A DNA stretch of 64,000 nt, taken from NCBI RefSeq assembly GCF_900604345.1, contig NZ_LR026983.1:2316882-2380881 (forward strand), written 5' to 3'. How positions within the stretch are numbered: position 1 is the first letter of the stretch; every line of letters starts with the position of its first letter. The notes beneath the pieces were generated by a model, which saw only the letters and a program-made list of their open reading frames with translations, ran no database searches and was not told the DNA's origin. Below, piece by piece: positions 33,501 through 42,237 of the stretch. A program made the translations under genes and the position numbers. This DNA is from Maliibacterium massiliense. GTDB lineage: Bacteria; Bacillota; Clostridia; Christensenellales; Maliibacteriaceae.

Positions 33501-34089
33501 GTTCAGCTATCACGATAAACTGGTGCTGGAAATTCAAAAGGAACCCCATCCCTACGAATCCAAGTGGTACACCTGGCCGGTGATGATCCGCCCCATCTTC
33601 TTCTTTATGGGGGAAAACCTGCCGGAAGGCACGGTGGAGGGCCTGTCCTCCTTCGGCAACCCAGCGGTGTGGTGGCTCGGCTTTGTTGCGCTGATATGGA
33701 TGATCTTCTCGCTCTTTACCAAACGGCGGCAGGGGGACCACGCCCTATGGGCGCGTGCGCACAGGCAGGATCGCACCCGCTGGTTTATCCTCATCGGCCT
33801 TGCGGCGCAGTACGTGCCCTGGATGTTTGTGCCGCGTTCCACCTACATCTACCATTACTTTGCCACGGTGCCCTTCCTTGTGCTGTGCATTGTGGTGATG
33901 CTGCGCGACTTTCTGGAGGTCAAACCCCACAGCAGGGCGCGCAAAGGCGTGGTGATCGGCTACTGCGCGCTGACGGTGCTGCTGTTTGCGATGTTCTATC
34001 CGCTCATCACGGGCACGCCTATCCCCGCCTGGTACGCCCAGTGCTGCCGCTGGCTGCCCAGCTGGGTGCTTTACGGTTACTGGCTCTAG
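30586..34089 (+). CDS. Large membrane protein: two fused glycosyltransferases (GT-C type), C-terminal half PMT/GT39
   Basis: An uninterrupted ORF of 1167 codons. Residues 1-505 have a lipobox-like N-terminus (LLTLGGC), then about 9-10 membrane segments with a GT-C style loop (YIPTLFCDYPPGYFYL, NSAMWGQIDS, FGPSIHERYIYP), recalling polyprenyl-phosphate-sugar-dependent transferases. Residues 506-1167 are a second GT-C enzyme of the protein O-mannosyltransferase (PMT/GT39) family: DEVYHPRTAYE, THPPLGKDIMMIGI and GAATKWICIYA, with a discoidin-like insertion around residues 560-640. At the junction, GGAGG followed by ATG (32101) forms a good internal start, so two proteins might be made. The outer face of the membrane is the expected site; sugar and acceptor are unknown. 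Confidence 0.85.
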   Translation: MNRRRKKGWALALALLALLTLGGCTQIPVTTQAPSYAPDANPWLIDGGTLKMPAGIFWPLVALLTLGFLALCFYAYKRAQRMARLGETPYDALALGCAFALAFTLRAVLAMVFAGHPTDIACFSVWSLRMVEVGPADFYIPTLFCDYPPGYFYLNYPFAAMVKLFGLAYQSPFTTLLIKMPAILADLALAYVLMRVVSARYGRAQGSLAALLVLFNPALWVNSAMWGQIDSVLTILLVLTLLDVKRDYVVRAGAWYTVALLVKPQALIIGPVLLWYVIDYFRRNKARALLPALYTALVMLGIFLLAVIPAGVKQPFGWLAAKYFGTMTSYPYATLNAPNFYALLGYNLKYHIDTLLGVSMQTWGIIGMAASVALSGIVYFRKKGERPLLGSAATLIFTLFMFGPSIHERYIYPAIILLFFMAWRRRDALLGGIAAGLSAVQFITCIVILRVFHFPANHPVLLFCSAANLALYLLFMLRMFGWRAPARRHARSGRQPQTKSTGGTNMKRSGRAAQERILHGANIYPKARWTRLDVILLTLLTLVYGFIGLSRLGDRHMPQTYWQPERSMFCYEVDFGSVQDIAYVNTLALINDGKMTVEVSEDGVNWGEPIIEWDHSFSKYWVWQRHNTPFHARYVRFMPTQANFRLLEIGFFDANDNLITPTVIQAQDDAYPFANAFDEQQYVPTRASYMNSMYFDEVYHPRTAYEQIHGWQIYEVTHPPLGKDIMMIGISLFGMTPFGWRIMGALAGVLMVPAMYVLGKQLFKKTRYAFLTSLLFTFDFMHYAQTRIATIDSFSVLFIIVMFIFMYDYFTHSFHDYPLWRTLLPLGLCGLMFGVGAATKWICIYAGGGLALLFFYTMYLRLQEYRWAGKYLKVLPEPVEEPVQELDAAMAGDPLCIETQAEREARLERTRARMGQVRTMFPKRLAVTIAWCLLFFIVIPCLIYYASYAPYVGTPNQGGSQLEIVLRNQEYMFSYHDKLVLEIQKEPHPYESKWYTWPVMIRPIFFFMGENLPEGTVEGLSSFGNPAVWWLGFVALIWMIFSLFTKRRQGDHALWARAHRQDRTRWFILIGLAAQYVPWMFVPRSTYIYHYFATVPFLVLCIVVMLRDFLEVKPHSRARKGVVIGYCALTVLLFAMFYPLITGTPIPAWYAQCCRWLPSWVLYGYWL

Positions 34090-34125
34090 ACGATGCAATA
34101 GTACGGTGGAAGGGGGGATGCACAG

Positions 34126-35673
34126 GTGCTGGCACAGGTGCAGAGCTACGCGCTTTCCGGCCTGGAGGGCTACCGCGTGGACGTGGAGGTGGATATCTCC
34201 ACCGGCCTGCCCGCCTTTGAGACGGTAGGCCTGCCCGACGCGGCGGTCAAAGAATCCAAAGAGCGGGTGCGCTCGGCTGTCAAAAACAGCGGTTTGGACT
34301 TCCCGCTTGCGCGCATCACGGTCAACCTCGCGCCCGCAAACGCGCGCAAGGAGGGATCGCTCTACGACCTGCCCATCGCGCTGGGTATCCTCTGCGCGAC
34401 CGGACAGATTCCCAAAGCTGCGCTGGAGGATACCGTTGTGGTGGGGGAACTGGCCCTCAACGGCGACGTGCGCGCGGTCAGCGGCGTGCTGCCCATGATG
34501 ATCGCGGCGCACGCGCAGGGGGTGCGCAGGGTGATCCTGCCGCGCGGCAACGTGGGGGAGGCAAACTGCATCGAGGGCATGGCGGTGTACGTGGCCGATA
34601 CGCTTGGCGGGCTGTGCAGCGCGCTTGGTGGGCAATGTGCGCTGGAGCGCGCCCCCTACACCCCGTGGGACGCCGCGCGGGGCAGGCACAGCGCCCAGGG
34701 CGTGGATTTGGCGCAGGTGCGCGGGCAGAAGAACGCCAAACGCGCGCTGGAGATCGCCGCGGCGGGCGGGCATAATCTTTTGATGGTGGGGCCGCCCGGC
34801 TCGGGCAAGACCATGCTGGCCCGCTGCTTGCCCACGATCCTGCCGGAGATGTCCATGCAGGAGGCTATGGAGGTCACCAAAGTGCACTCGGTGGCGGGGG
34901 TACTGCCCGAAGGCAGCGGCCTGCTGTGCGAGCGTCCCTTCCGCGCGCCGCATCACACCGCATCGGTGCCCGCCATGCTGGGTGGCGGCAGGAACGCCAA
35001 GCCCGGCGAAGTGAGCCTGGCCCACTTTGGCGTACTCTTTTTGGACGAATTTCCGGAGTTCCCGCGAGCGGTGCTGGAGGCGCTGCGCCAGCCGCTGGAG
35101 GATGGGGTGGTGCAGGTCAGCCGCGTCAACGCCAGCGTGACGTACCCCGCGCGCTGCATGCTGGTGGCCTCCATGAACCCCTGCCCGTGCGGCAACTACG
35201 GCTCAACCACCCAGAGCTGCCGCTGCACGCCCGCGCAGATCGCGCGCTACCTGGGGCGTGTGAGTGGTCCGCTGCTGGACCGCATCGACATGCAGATCGA
35301 GGTGGAGGCGGTGCCCATTGCATCGCTGCACGCGCCGGCGGGGGGCGAGGAAACCTCCGATGCGGTGCGCGCGCGGGTGGAGGAGGCGCGAAAATTCCAG
35401 CGCGACCGCTTCGCCGCGAGCGAGGGGCTCTACTTCAACGCGCAGCTGGACGCAAAATCGCTGGAACAGTACGCCGCGCTGCAGCCGGAGGCCCGCGCCC
35501 TGCTGGAGCAGGCGTTCACAGCGCTCAAGCTTTCCGCACGGGCGCACGGGCGCATCATCAAGGTGGCCCGCACCATCGCGGATCTGGCGGGGAGCGATAG
35601 CATTTTATCCGAACACATTGCAGAGGCCATACAGTACCGCACATTGGACCGCAAATACTGGCATATGACTTAA
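34126..35673 (+). CDS. comM: ComM/YifB family Mg-chelatase-like AAA ATPase
   Basis: A 515-residue protein. The N-terminal ChlI-type lon-like domain has LPAFETVGLPDAAVKESKERV, the central AAA module has Walker A GPPGSGKTMLARCLP near residue 224 and Walker B FLDEFPEF near 305, and the C-terminal Mg_chelatase_C ends the protein. ComM helicases act in branch migration during natural transformation. The GTG at 34126 is preceded by AGGGGGG at 9 bases. dprA follows by 16 bases. Confidence 0.93.
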   Translation: MLAQVQSYALSGLEGYRVDVEVDISTGLPAFETVGLPDAAVKESKERVRSAVKNSGLDFPLARITVNLAPANARKEGSLYDLPIALGILCATGQIPKAALEDTVVVGELALNGDVRAVSGVLPMMIAAHAQGVRRVILPRGNVGEANCIEGMAVYVADTLGGLCSALGGQCALERAPYTPWDAARGRHSAQGVDLAQVRGQKNAKRALEIAAAGGHNLLMVGPPGSGKTMLARCLPTILPEMSMQEAMEVTKVHSVAGVLPEGSGLLCERPFRAPHHTASVPAMLGGGRNAKPGEVSLAHFGVLFLDEFPEFPRAVLEALRQPLEDGVVQVSRVNASVTYPARCMLVASMNPCPCGNYGSTTQSCRCTPAQIARYLGRVSGPLLDRIDMQIEVEAVPIASLHAPAGGEETSDAVRARVEEARKFQRDRFAASEGLYFNAQLDAKSLEQYAALQPEARALLEQAFTALKLSARAHGRIIKVARTIADLAGSDSILSEHIAEAIQYRTLDRKYWHMT

Positions 35674-35689
35674 ATCGAGGACAATTTTT

Positions 35690-36808
35690 ATGCAGTACAA
35701 CGAACAGGAAAAGCTGTGGATATGGCTTGCGAGCGTTGCGGGCATGAATGCGCGTAAATTTGACGCGTTGCTCAGCGCTTTTGACACGCCAGCCTGTGTC
35801 TGGGAAGAGGGCACGGAGGAAACCTTGTCCCCCGTGGTGGGCCGTGCCACCGCATCGATGATCGCGGCCAGCCGCAACACCTTTTACCTGGAGGCCTTTT
35901 TACAGCGGCTGGAAAGCCTGGATATCCGCGCGCTGGCGCGCGTCAGCGATACGTATCCCGAGATGCTGCGGCATATCGACGACGCGCCCCCGGTGCTCTA
36001 CACCCGCGGAAGAAGCGACGTCTCCTTTGCAAAAAGCGCGGCTGTCGTAGGCTCGCGCAACGCCTCGCGCTACGGCAGGGAGATGGCCGTGCGCATCGCG
36101 GGCGGTCTTGGCGCAAATGGCGTGACGGTGGTATCGGGCCTTGCGCGGGGCATCGATACCTGCGCCCAGGTTGCCTGCATGGAAGCGGGCGGCGTCACGG
36201 TGGGCGTGCTGGGTTGCGGCCTGGACGTGGTCTACCCGCCGGAGAACAGGGAGGTTTTTCAGCGAGTGATGCAAGTGGGCATGCTGGTGAGTGAATACCC
36301 GCCGGGCACCAAGCCGCTGGGCGCACATTTCCCCGCGCGCAACCGCATCATCAGCGGCCTTGCGCACGCGGTGGTGCTCATCGAAGCCCAGGAAAAGAGT
36401 GGCACCATGATCACCGTGCGCCACGCGCAGACGCAGGGCCGCGAGGTGTTCGCCGTGCCCGCCAACATCACGGCTCCCTCGAGCTACTGGCCCAACCGGC
36501 TGATTCAGGAGGGGGCGGCCGTGGTGCTCGACGCGCAGGATATTCTCTCGGAAATGCGCTGGAATACCGGCAGCCACGCGCTGGCGCAGGGGGGCCGCGC
36601 ATCGCTTGAAGAACTGGTGCTTTCCCCGCAGGAGGCGCTAGTTGTGGCGGCGCTGACCCATGGCGAGGCGACCTTTGACGAACTCTGCCAGATGACCGCG
36701 CTGCCTGCACAAATATTGAATGTCCACTTGACAAGCTTGGAATTGCGGGAAATAATAGAACAGTTCCCAGGCAAAATCATTGCGCTGCACAGAAAATACG
36801 GTCCGTAA
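35690..36808 (+). CDS. dprA: DNA processing protein DprA
   Basis: A 372-residue DprA/Smf. The Rossmann fold core reads AAVVGSRNASRYG, VVSGLARGIDTCAQ and HFPARNRIISGLAHAVVLIEA; an N-terminal SAM-like and a C-terminal winged-helix DML1-like domain (from about residue 300) flank it. It loads RecA on incoming single strands in transformation. The comM-dprA-topA-trmFO order is conserved in Bacillota, so presence alone does not prove competence. Confidence 0.95.
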   Translation: MQYNEQEKLWIWLASVAGMNARKFDALLSAFDTPACVWEEGTEETLSPVVGRATASMIAASRNTFYLEAFLQRLESLDIRALARVSDTYPEMLRHIDDAPPVLYTRGRSDVSFAKSAAVVGSRNASRYGREMAVRIAGGLGANGVTVVSGLARGIDTCAQVACMEAGGVTVGVLGCGLDVVYPPENREVFQRVMQVGMLVSEYPPGTKPLGAHFPARNRIISGLAHAVVLIEAQEKSGTMITVRHAQTQGREVFAVPANITAPSSYWPNRLIQEGAAVVLDAQDILSEMRWNTGSHALAQGGRASLEELVLSPQEALVVAALTHGEATFDELCQMTALPAQILNVHLTSLELREIIEQFPGKIIALHRKYGP

Positions 36809-36837
36809 GGCCGTTTTAGGATATTGGAGGAGACATC

Positions 36838-38937
36838 ATGGCGTCAAAACTCGTCATTGTAGAATCGCCGGCCAAGGCAAAAACCATCGCGAAGTTCCTG
36901 GGCCGGGGCTATAAGGTGGAAGCGTCCAACGGTCACGTACGCGACCTGCCCAAAAGCCAGCTGGGCATTGATATTGAAAACAATTTCACGCCCAAGTACA
37001 TCACCATCCGCGGCCGTGGCGAGATCATCGACCGCCTTAAAAAGGAAGCAAAGGGCGCCTCGCGCGTCTATCTTGCAACTGACCCTGACCGCGAGGGAGA
37101 GGCCATTTCCTGGCATTTGGCGCACCTGCTCAAGATCGACCCCCAGCAGGCGTGCCGCATCTCGTTTAATGAGATCACCAAGGAAGCAATCCGCAGCGCC
37201 ATGAAAAGCCCGCGCAGCATCGACCTTTCGCTGGTGGATGCCCAGCAGGCCCGCCGCCTGCTGGACCGCCTGGTGGGCTACCAGATTAGCCCCATCCTGT
37301 GGCGCAAGGTGCGCAAGGGCCTCAGCGCCGGCCGCGTGCAGTCGGTGGCCACGCGCATGGTGTGCGACCGCGAGGAAGAGATCGACGCCTTCCAGCCCAA
37401 GGAGTATTGGAGCATTGACGTGCAGCTGTGCGGCAAGGATACGCCCGTGGAGGTGACGGCCCAGTTTACCGGCAAAGAGGACGGCAAGCGCATGGCTCTG
37501 GACGACAAGCAGGCTGTGGACGCGGTTCTCGCCGCCGTCAAGGGCCAGGATTTTGTCATCGCCAAGCTGGAGACCACCAAAAAGACCGCGCGCCCCTCGG
37601 CGCCCTTTACCACTAGCAGCCTGCAGCAGGAGGCGGCCCGCCGCTACGGGTTCTCCACCAAGCGCACCATGGTGCTGGCCCAGCAGCTCTACGAGGGCGT
37701 GGATATCAAGGGCGTGGGGCTGGTTGGCCTGGTCAGCTACATCCGCACTGATTCGGTGCGCGTGGCCCAGGAGGCGCAGGCAGCGGCGGCGGCGCTGATC
37801 AGGGAAAAGTACGGCGCGGACTTCTGCCCGGAAAAGCCCAACGTATATAAAGGAAAATCCGACGCGCAGGACGCCCACGAGGCCATCCGCCCCACGTCGC
37901 TGGACCTTGCGCCCGAGCAGGTCAAGGCGTCCCTTTCGCGCGACCAGTATAAGCTCTATACCCTCATCTACAACCGCTTTATGGCCAGCCAGATGACGCC
38001 CGCGATCTACCAAGTGCAGTCGGCGATCATCGCCTGCGCGGGCTACCGCTTCCGCACCAGCGTTTCCAGCCTGGTGTTCAAGGGTTACCGCGCGGTATAC
38101 ATAGACGGCGACAAGGATCAGGACAAGGGCGGCAAGCTGGACGAGCGCCTGAGCGAGGGCCTGCGCATGTCGGCCAGTGAAATCCTCCCGCAGCAGCATT
38201 TTACCGAGCCGCCTTCGCGCTATAACGAGGCGCTGCTTGTGCGCGCGCTGGAGGAGCAAGGCATCGGACGGCCCAGCACCTACGCGCCCATCATCTCCAC
38301 CATTTTGGATAAGGGCTACGTGCAGCGCGAGGGGAAATTCCTCAAGCCCACAGAGCTGGGCATCATCGTCACCAAGCTGATGAAAGAGTATTTTACCGAC
38401 GTGGTGGACATCGCCTTTACCGCCGAGATGGAGAAGCGCCTCGACGACGTGGAGGAGGGCAGTGCCGACTGGCACAAAATTCTGACGGACTTCTACGGTC
38501 CGTTTGCAAAGAGCCTGGCGCACGCGGATAAAGCGATCGAGAAGATCACCATCCAGGACGAGGTGACGGACATCATCTGCGAGAAGTGCGGCGCCAACAT
38601 GGTGATCAAAATGGGGCGCTACGGCAAATTCTACGCCTGCCCCAACTATCCCAAGTGCCACAACATCAAGCCGATTCTGCAGACCATTGACGCGCCCTGC
38701 CCCAAGTGCGGCGGCCAGGTGCTGGTTCGCCATTCGCGCAAAGGACGGCTGTTCTACGGCTGCAAAAACTATCCGCAGTGCGATTTTGTTTCCTGGGAAA
38801 TGCCCATCAAAGACAAGTGTCCCCAGTGCGGCTCCTACATGGTGCGCAAACGCGATAAAAAGGGCACGGAGGTGCACCAGTGCGCCAACACCCAGTGCAG
38901 CTACCACGTGACGGTGGAAACGCCGGAGGAGGCGTAA
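36838..38937 (+). CDS. topA: DNA topoisomerase I
   Basis: A 699-residue type IA topoisomerase. The N-terminus KLVIVESPAKAKTIAKFLG and Toprim DPDREGEAISWHLA near residue 83 are canonical. The active tyrosine is in SYIRTDSVRV near 302. The C-terminus carries three zinc fingers of the C-x2-C to C-x4/5-C type, starting near residues 580, 620 and 660. GGAGG precedes the ATG. It relaxes negative supercoils. Confidence 0.97.
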   Translation: MASKLVIVESPAKAKTIAKFLGRGYKVEASNGHVRDLPKSQLGIDIENNFTPKYITIRGRGEIIDRLKKEAKGASRVYLATDPDREGEAISWHLAHLLKIDPQQACRISFNEITKEAIRSAMKSPRSIDLSLVDAQQARRLLDRLVGYQISPILWRKVRKGLSAGRVQSVATRMVCDREEEIDAFQPKEYWSIDVQLCGKDTPVEVTAQFTGKEDGKRMALDDKQAVDAVLAAVKGQDFVIAKLETTKKTARPSAPFTTSSLQQEAARRYGFSTKRTMVLAQQLYEGVDIKGVGLVGLVSYIRTDSVRVAQEAQAAAAALIREKYGADFCPEKPNVYKGKSDAQDAHEAIRPTSLDLAPEQVKASLSRDQYKLYTLIYNRFMASQMTPAIYQVQSAIIACAGYRFRTSVSSLVFKGYRAVYIDGDKDQDKGGKLDERLSEGLRMSASEILPQQHFTEPPSRYNEALLVRALEEQGIGRPSTYAPIISTILDKGYVQREGKFLKPTELGIIVTKLMKEYFTDVVDIAFTAEMEKRLDDVEEGSADWHKILTDFYGPFAKSLAHADKAIEKITIQDEVTDIICEKCGANMVIKMGRYGKFYACPNYPKCHNIKPILQTIDAPCPKCGGQVLVRHSRKGRLFYGCKNYPQCDFVSWEMPIKDKCPQCGSYMVRKRDKKGTEVHQCANTQCSYHVTVETPEEA

Positions 38938-40242
38938 GTGCCGCCGCGCGTCACCATCATAGGGGCGGGCCTTGCCGGCAGCGAGGCCGCCTGGCAACTG
39001 GCCGCGCGCGGCATTGCCGTGCGCCTTTTTGAGATGCGCCCGGAAAAGCACACCTCCGCCCATACGGGCGGAGGCTTTGCCGAGCTTGTGTGCAGCAACT
39101 CGCTGCGCTCGGACCAGCTGGAAAACGCGGTGGGTCTGCTCAAGGAGGAGATGCGCCTGCTGGGTTCTCTGGTCATGCGCGCGGCGGACGCCACGCGCGT
39201 GCCGGCCGGCGGGGCGCTTGCCGTGGATCGCGCGGCGTTTTCAGCATATATCACAAACGCGCTGGAGCAGCACCCGCTGGTGGAGATCGTGCGCGCAGAG
39301 GTGACGCACATCCCCGAGGAACCCTGCATCATCGCCTCCGGCCCACTTACCAGCGCGCCCCTGGCCGATGCAATCGCCGCGGCGTTCGGGGCGCAGTATC
39401 TCTCGTTCTACGACGCGGTGGCGCCCATTGTGATGGCGGATTCCCTCAACATGGACGTGGTGTTTCGTGCCTCGCGCTACGGGCGGGGGGACGACTACCT
39501 CAACTGCCCGATGGACGAGGCGCAGTATTATGCCTTTGTCTCGGCGCTGCTGGCGGCGGAGAAGGCGCCCATGCATGCCTTTGAGGATGAAAAGGTGTTT
39601 GAAGGCTGCATGCCTGTGGAGGTGATGGCCGCGCGCGGCCCGCTCACATTGGCGCACGGGCCGATGAAGCCCATGGGCCTGCGCGATCCCCGCACAGGCA
39701 GGCGCCCTTTTGCGGTAGTGCAGCTGCGTCAGGAGACGCAGGCGGGCACGATGTACAACCTGGTGGGCTTCCAGACGCGGCTGAAGTTCGGGGAGCAGAA
39801 GCGGGTCTTCGGCATGATTCCAGGCCTGGAGCATGCGGCGTTCGCCCGCTACGGTGTGATGCACCGCAACACCTTTTTAAACGGCCCCCGGATGCTTTCA
39901 GATTGCTACCGCGCGCGCGGGCATGAGGCGCTGTTTTTCGCCGGACAGATGACCGGCGTGGAGGGGTATATCGAATCTGCCGCAAGCGGCCTTCTGGCGG
40001 CGCTGGGCATGGTGTGCGCGCTGCGCAGCGCGGCGCTGCCCACGCTGTCCAGCCGCACGGCCATCGGCGCGCTTGCCCAGTATGTGGCGCATGGCAATCT
40101 CTCGGGGCAGTTCCAGCCCATGAACGTCACCTTCGGCATCATGGAGCCGCTGCCTGCGCGTGTGCGCGGCAAGCGCGTGCGCAACGCGCAGTTGGCTGCG
40201 CGGGCGCTGGAGGAAGTGCGCGCTTTTGTATCGTCTCAATAA
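38938..40242 (+). CDS. trmFO: Methylenetetrahydrofolate-tRNA-(uracil54-C5)-methyltransferase TrmFO
   Basis: A 434-residue flavoprotein making ribothymidine 54 in tRNA with methylene-THF. FAD motif VTIIGAGLAGSEAAWQLA at residues 5-22, RPEKHTSAHTGG, the conserved CSNSLRSD near 56 and the C-terminal GQMTGVEGYIESAASGL near 338. The GTG start at 38938 follows the topA stop with no gap; the binding site GGAGGAGG is inside topA. Confidence 0.96.
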   Translation: MPPRVTIIGAGLAGSEAAWQLAARGIAVRLFEMRPEKHTSAHTGGGFAELVCSNSLRSDQLENAVGLLKEEMRLLGSLVMRAADATRVPAGGALAVDRAAFSAYITNALEQHPLVEIVRAEVTHIPEEPCIIASGPLTSAPLADAIAAAFGAQYLSFYDAVAPIVMADSLNMDVVFRASRYGRGDDYLNCPMDEAQYYAFVSALLAAEKAPMHAFEDEKVFEGCMPVEVMAARGPLTLAHGPMKPMGLRDPRTGRRPFAVVQLRQETQAGTMYNLVGFQTRLKFGEQKRVFGMIPGLEHAAFARYGVMHRNTFLNGPRMLSDCYRARGHEALFFAGQMTGVEGYIESAASGLLAALGMVCALRSAALPTLSSRTAIGALAQYVAHGNLSGQFQPMNVTFGIMEPLPARVRGKRVRNAQLAARALEEVRAFVSSQ

Positions 40243-40266
40243 CTTTTGGCATCCTCGCCAGAAAAG

Positions 40267-40296
40267 TTGTTCTTTTTGTGGACGCTGTGTTATACT
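40267..40296 (+). promoter_or_regulatory. Promoter of rnj
   Basis: TTGTTC (40267-40272), an 18-base spacer and TATACT (40291-40296) lie shortly after trmFO. The transcript would have a leader of about 270 bases. Confidence 0.6.
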
Positions 40297-40302
40297 AATA
40301 CC

Positions 40303-40575
40303 ATCGCGCGTTTCGTGCTTGGATATGCTGCGGGCATAAACAAACAACGTATATTACCTGCAATGACGCAGGGATAACGAATATAAACCGCGTAGGTGCC
40401 GATACTGGCATGGAACGTCACTTGCCAGCGGGGCGCCTGTGCACCGATGCAATTATTCATCAGGACATAAAACGTATTGGATGTGCCGAGTGCCGCCCAA
40501 GTATGCGCCTTTGCGCGCCATCAGGGCGTTATCATCATGTCCAACCGAACGAAAAAGGGAGGATGGATCTCTACA
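40303..40575 (+). promoter_or_regulatory. Long structured 5' leader of the RNase J gene
   Basis: The leader has no convincing ORF. A nested stem joins TATATT (40350-40355) to AATATA (40380-40385) around CCTGC/GCAGG (40357-40361 and 40368-40372). TGCC/GGCA near 40397-40410 can alternatively pair with TGCC near 40423. GGGAGGATGG at 40557-40566 is the binding site. No known riboswitch core or T-box sequence is seen. Confidence 0.45.
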
Positions 40576-42231
40576 ATGGCAAAAACAAGGCTGCGCATTA
40601 TACCGCTCGGCGGTGTCAATGAAATTGGTAAAAACATGACGGCGGTGGAGTACGGCGACGACATGTTTCTCATTGACTGCGGCATGACTTTTCCGCAGGA
40701 GGATATGTTGGGCATCGATTATGTGATTCCCGATATCACCTACCTGACGATGAACCGCCAGAAGCTGCGCGGCATCGTCTACACCCACGGCCACGAGGAC
40801 CACATCGGCGCCACGCCCTACGTGCTGCGCCAGATTCCCGTGCCCCTCTATGGCACGCGCCTGACGCTGGGCCTGATTGCAAACAAGTTGCAGGAGCACG
40901 GCCTCAAGGCGGAGGCGAACGTGGTCAAGCCGGGGGATAAAATCACCCTGGGCTGCTTTACCATTGAGTTTTTCAAAGTCAACCACAGCATCGCGGGATC
41001 GGTGGGCCTTGCCATCACCACGCCGGTGGGCATGGTGGTGCATACCGGCGATTTTAAGATCGACCACACGCCCATCGACGGCGAAATTATGGACTTGGCC
41101 CGCCTGGCTGCGCTGGGCCGCAAGGGTGTGCTCTGCCTGATGGCCGACAGCACCAACGCCGAGCGCGAGGGCTACAACATGAGCGAGCGCAAGGTGGGCG
41201 AGGCGTTTGCCCGCTACTTCCACGAGGCGACGGGGCGCATCATTGTGGCGACGTTCGCCTCCAACATCCATCGCATCCAGCAGGTGGTTGACGAGGCACA
41301 GCGCATGGGCCGCAAGGTGTGCTTTGCGGGCCGCAGCCTAATCAACGTATCCAACGTGGCCATCGCGTTGGGCGAGCTGAGCATCCCCGAGGGCGTGCTC
41401 ATCGAGCTGGACCACGCGCGCTACTATGAGGGCCACGAGCTGATCGTGGTCACCACCGGTAGCCAGGGCGAGACCATGAGCGGCCTGGTGCGCATGGCAA
41501 GCGGCGAGCACCGCCAAATTGAGATTGAGCCCGACGATACGGTCATCATCTCCGCCTCGGCAATCCCCGGCAACGAGAAGTACATTTCCCGCGTCATCAA
41601 CACGCTCTACAAGCGCGGCGCCAAAGTCATCTACGACCGGCAGGCTGACGTGCATGTATCGGGCCATGCCCGCCAGGAAGAGCTCAAGATGGTGCAGTCC
41701 CTGGTCAAACCCAAGTTCTTTATCCCCGTGCATGGCGAATACCGCCACTTGGTGCGCCACGCGCAGCTGGCCCAGACCCTGGGTGTGCCCAGCGAAAACA
41801 TCTTTATCCTGGAAAACGGGGACGTAGTGGAGTTCTCGCGCAACAGCGCGGAGATTGTGGCGCCTGTGCCGGCGGGTTACGTGCTCATCGACGGCTCGGG
41901 CATCGGCGATGTGGGCAACATCGTGCTGCGCGACCGCCGCTTGCTCTCACAGGATGGCCTGATGGTGGTGGTCGTCGCCTTCGAAAAGGAGACGGGCAAG
42001 CTTGCCGCCGGGCCGGACATCATCTCGCGCGGCTTTGTGTACGTGCGCGAAGCCGAGGGGCTGATCGACGAGGCGCGCGCCGCGGTGCTGCAGGTGATCG
42101 AGCAGCGTGAGACGCGCAAGTTTACTGAGTGGGCTCCCATCAAACTGGCCATCCGCAACACCCTGCGCGAGTTCCTCTATGAGAAGACCAAGCGCAGTCC
42201 CATGATTCTACCCATCGTAATGGAGGTCTGA
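40576..42231 (+). CDS. rnj: Ribonuclease J
   Basis: A 551-residue metallo-beta-lactamase/beta-CASP RNase with 5'-to-3' exo- and endonuclease activity in mRNA decay. The start LRIIPLGGVNEIGKNMTAVEY is canonical. Zn ligands are in THGHEDHIG near residue 74, FKVNHSIAGSVG and VVHTGDFKID. The beta-CASP motifs ATFASNIHRIQQ and VSGHARQEEL follow, and the C-terminal domain begins near 450. ATG 40576 is chosen over earlier in-frame ATGs because the GGGAGG site is 10 bases away. ylbF follows after 6 bases. Confidence 0.96.
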   Translation: MAKTRLRIIPLGGVNEIGKNMTAVEYGDDMFLIDCGMTFPQEDMLGIDYVIPDITYLTMNRQKLRGIVYTHGHEDHIGATPYVLRQIPVPLYGTRLTLGLIANKLQEHGLKAEANVVKPGDKITLGCFTIEFFKVNHSIAGSVGLAITTPVGMVVHTGDFKIDHTPIDGEIMDLARLAALGRKGVLCLMADSTNAEREGYNMSERKVGEAFARYFHEATGRIIVATFASNIHRIQQVVDEAQRMGRKVCFAGRSLINVSNVAIALGELSIPEGVLIELDHARYYEGHELIVVTTGSQGETMSGLVRMASGEHRQIEIEPDDTVIISASAIPGNEKYISRVINTLYKRGAKVIYDRQADVHVSGHARQEELKMVQSLVKPKFFIPVHGEYRHLVRHAQLAQTLGVPSENIFILENGDVVEFSRNSAEIVAPVPAGYVLIDGSGIGDVGNIVLRDRRLLSQDGLMVVVVAFEKETGKLAAGPDIISRGFVYVREAEGLIDEARAAVLQVIEQRETRKFTEWAPIKLAIRNTLREFLYEKTKRSPMILPIVMEV

Positions 42232-42237
42232 CAAGGT

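Noticed and set aside
32110..33741. 543-codon minus-strand frame opposite the PMT part of the glycosyltransferase
   Set aside because: Composition (His, Arg, Gln, Val) and position show it is a mirror of the real gene.
36844..39063. 739-codon open frame on the minus strand opposite topA
   Set aside because: Frame in antisense of a well-conserved gene; His/Leu/Arg/Gly-rich product typical of GC-rich shadow frames, with no recognisable domain.
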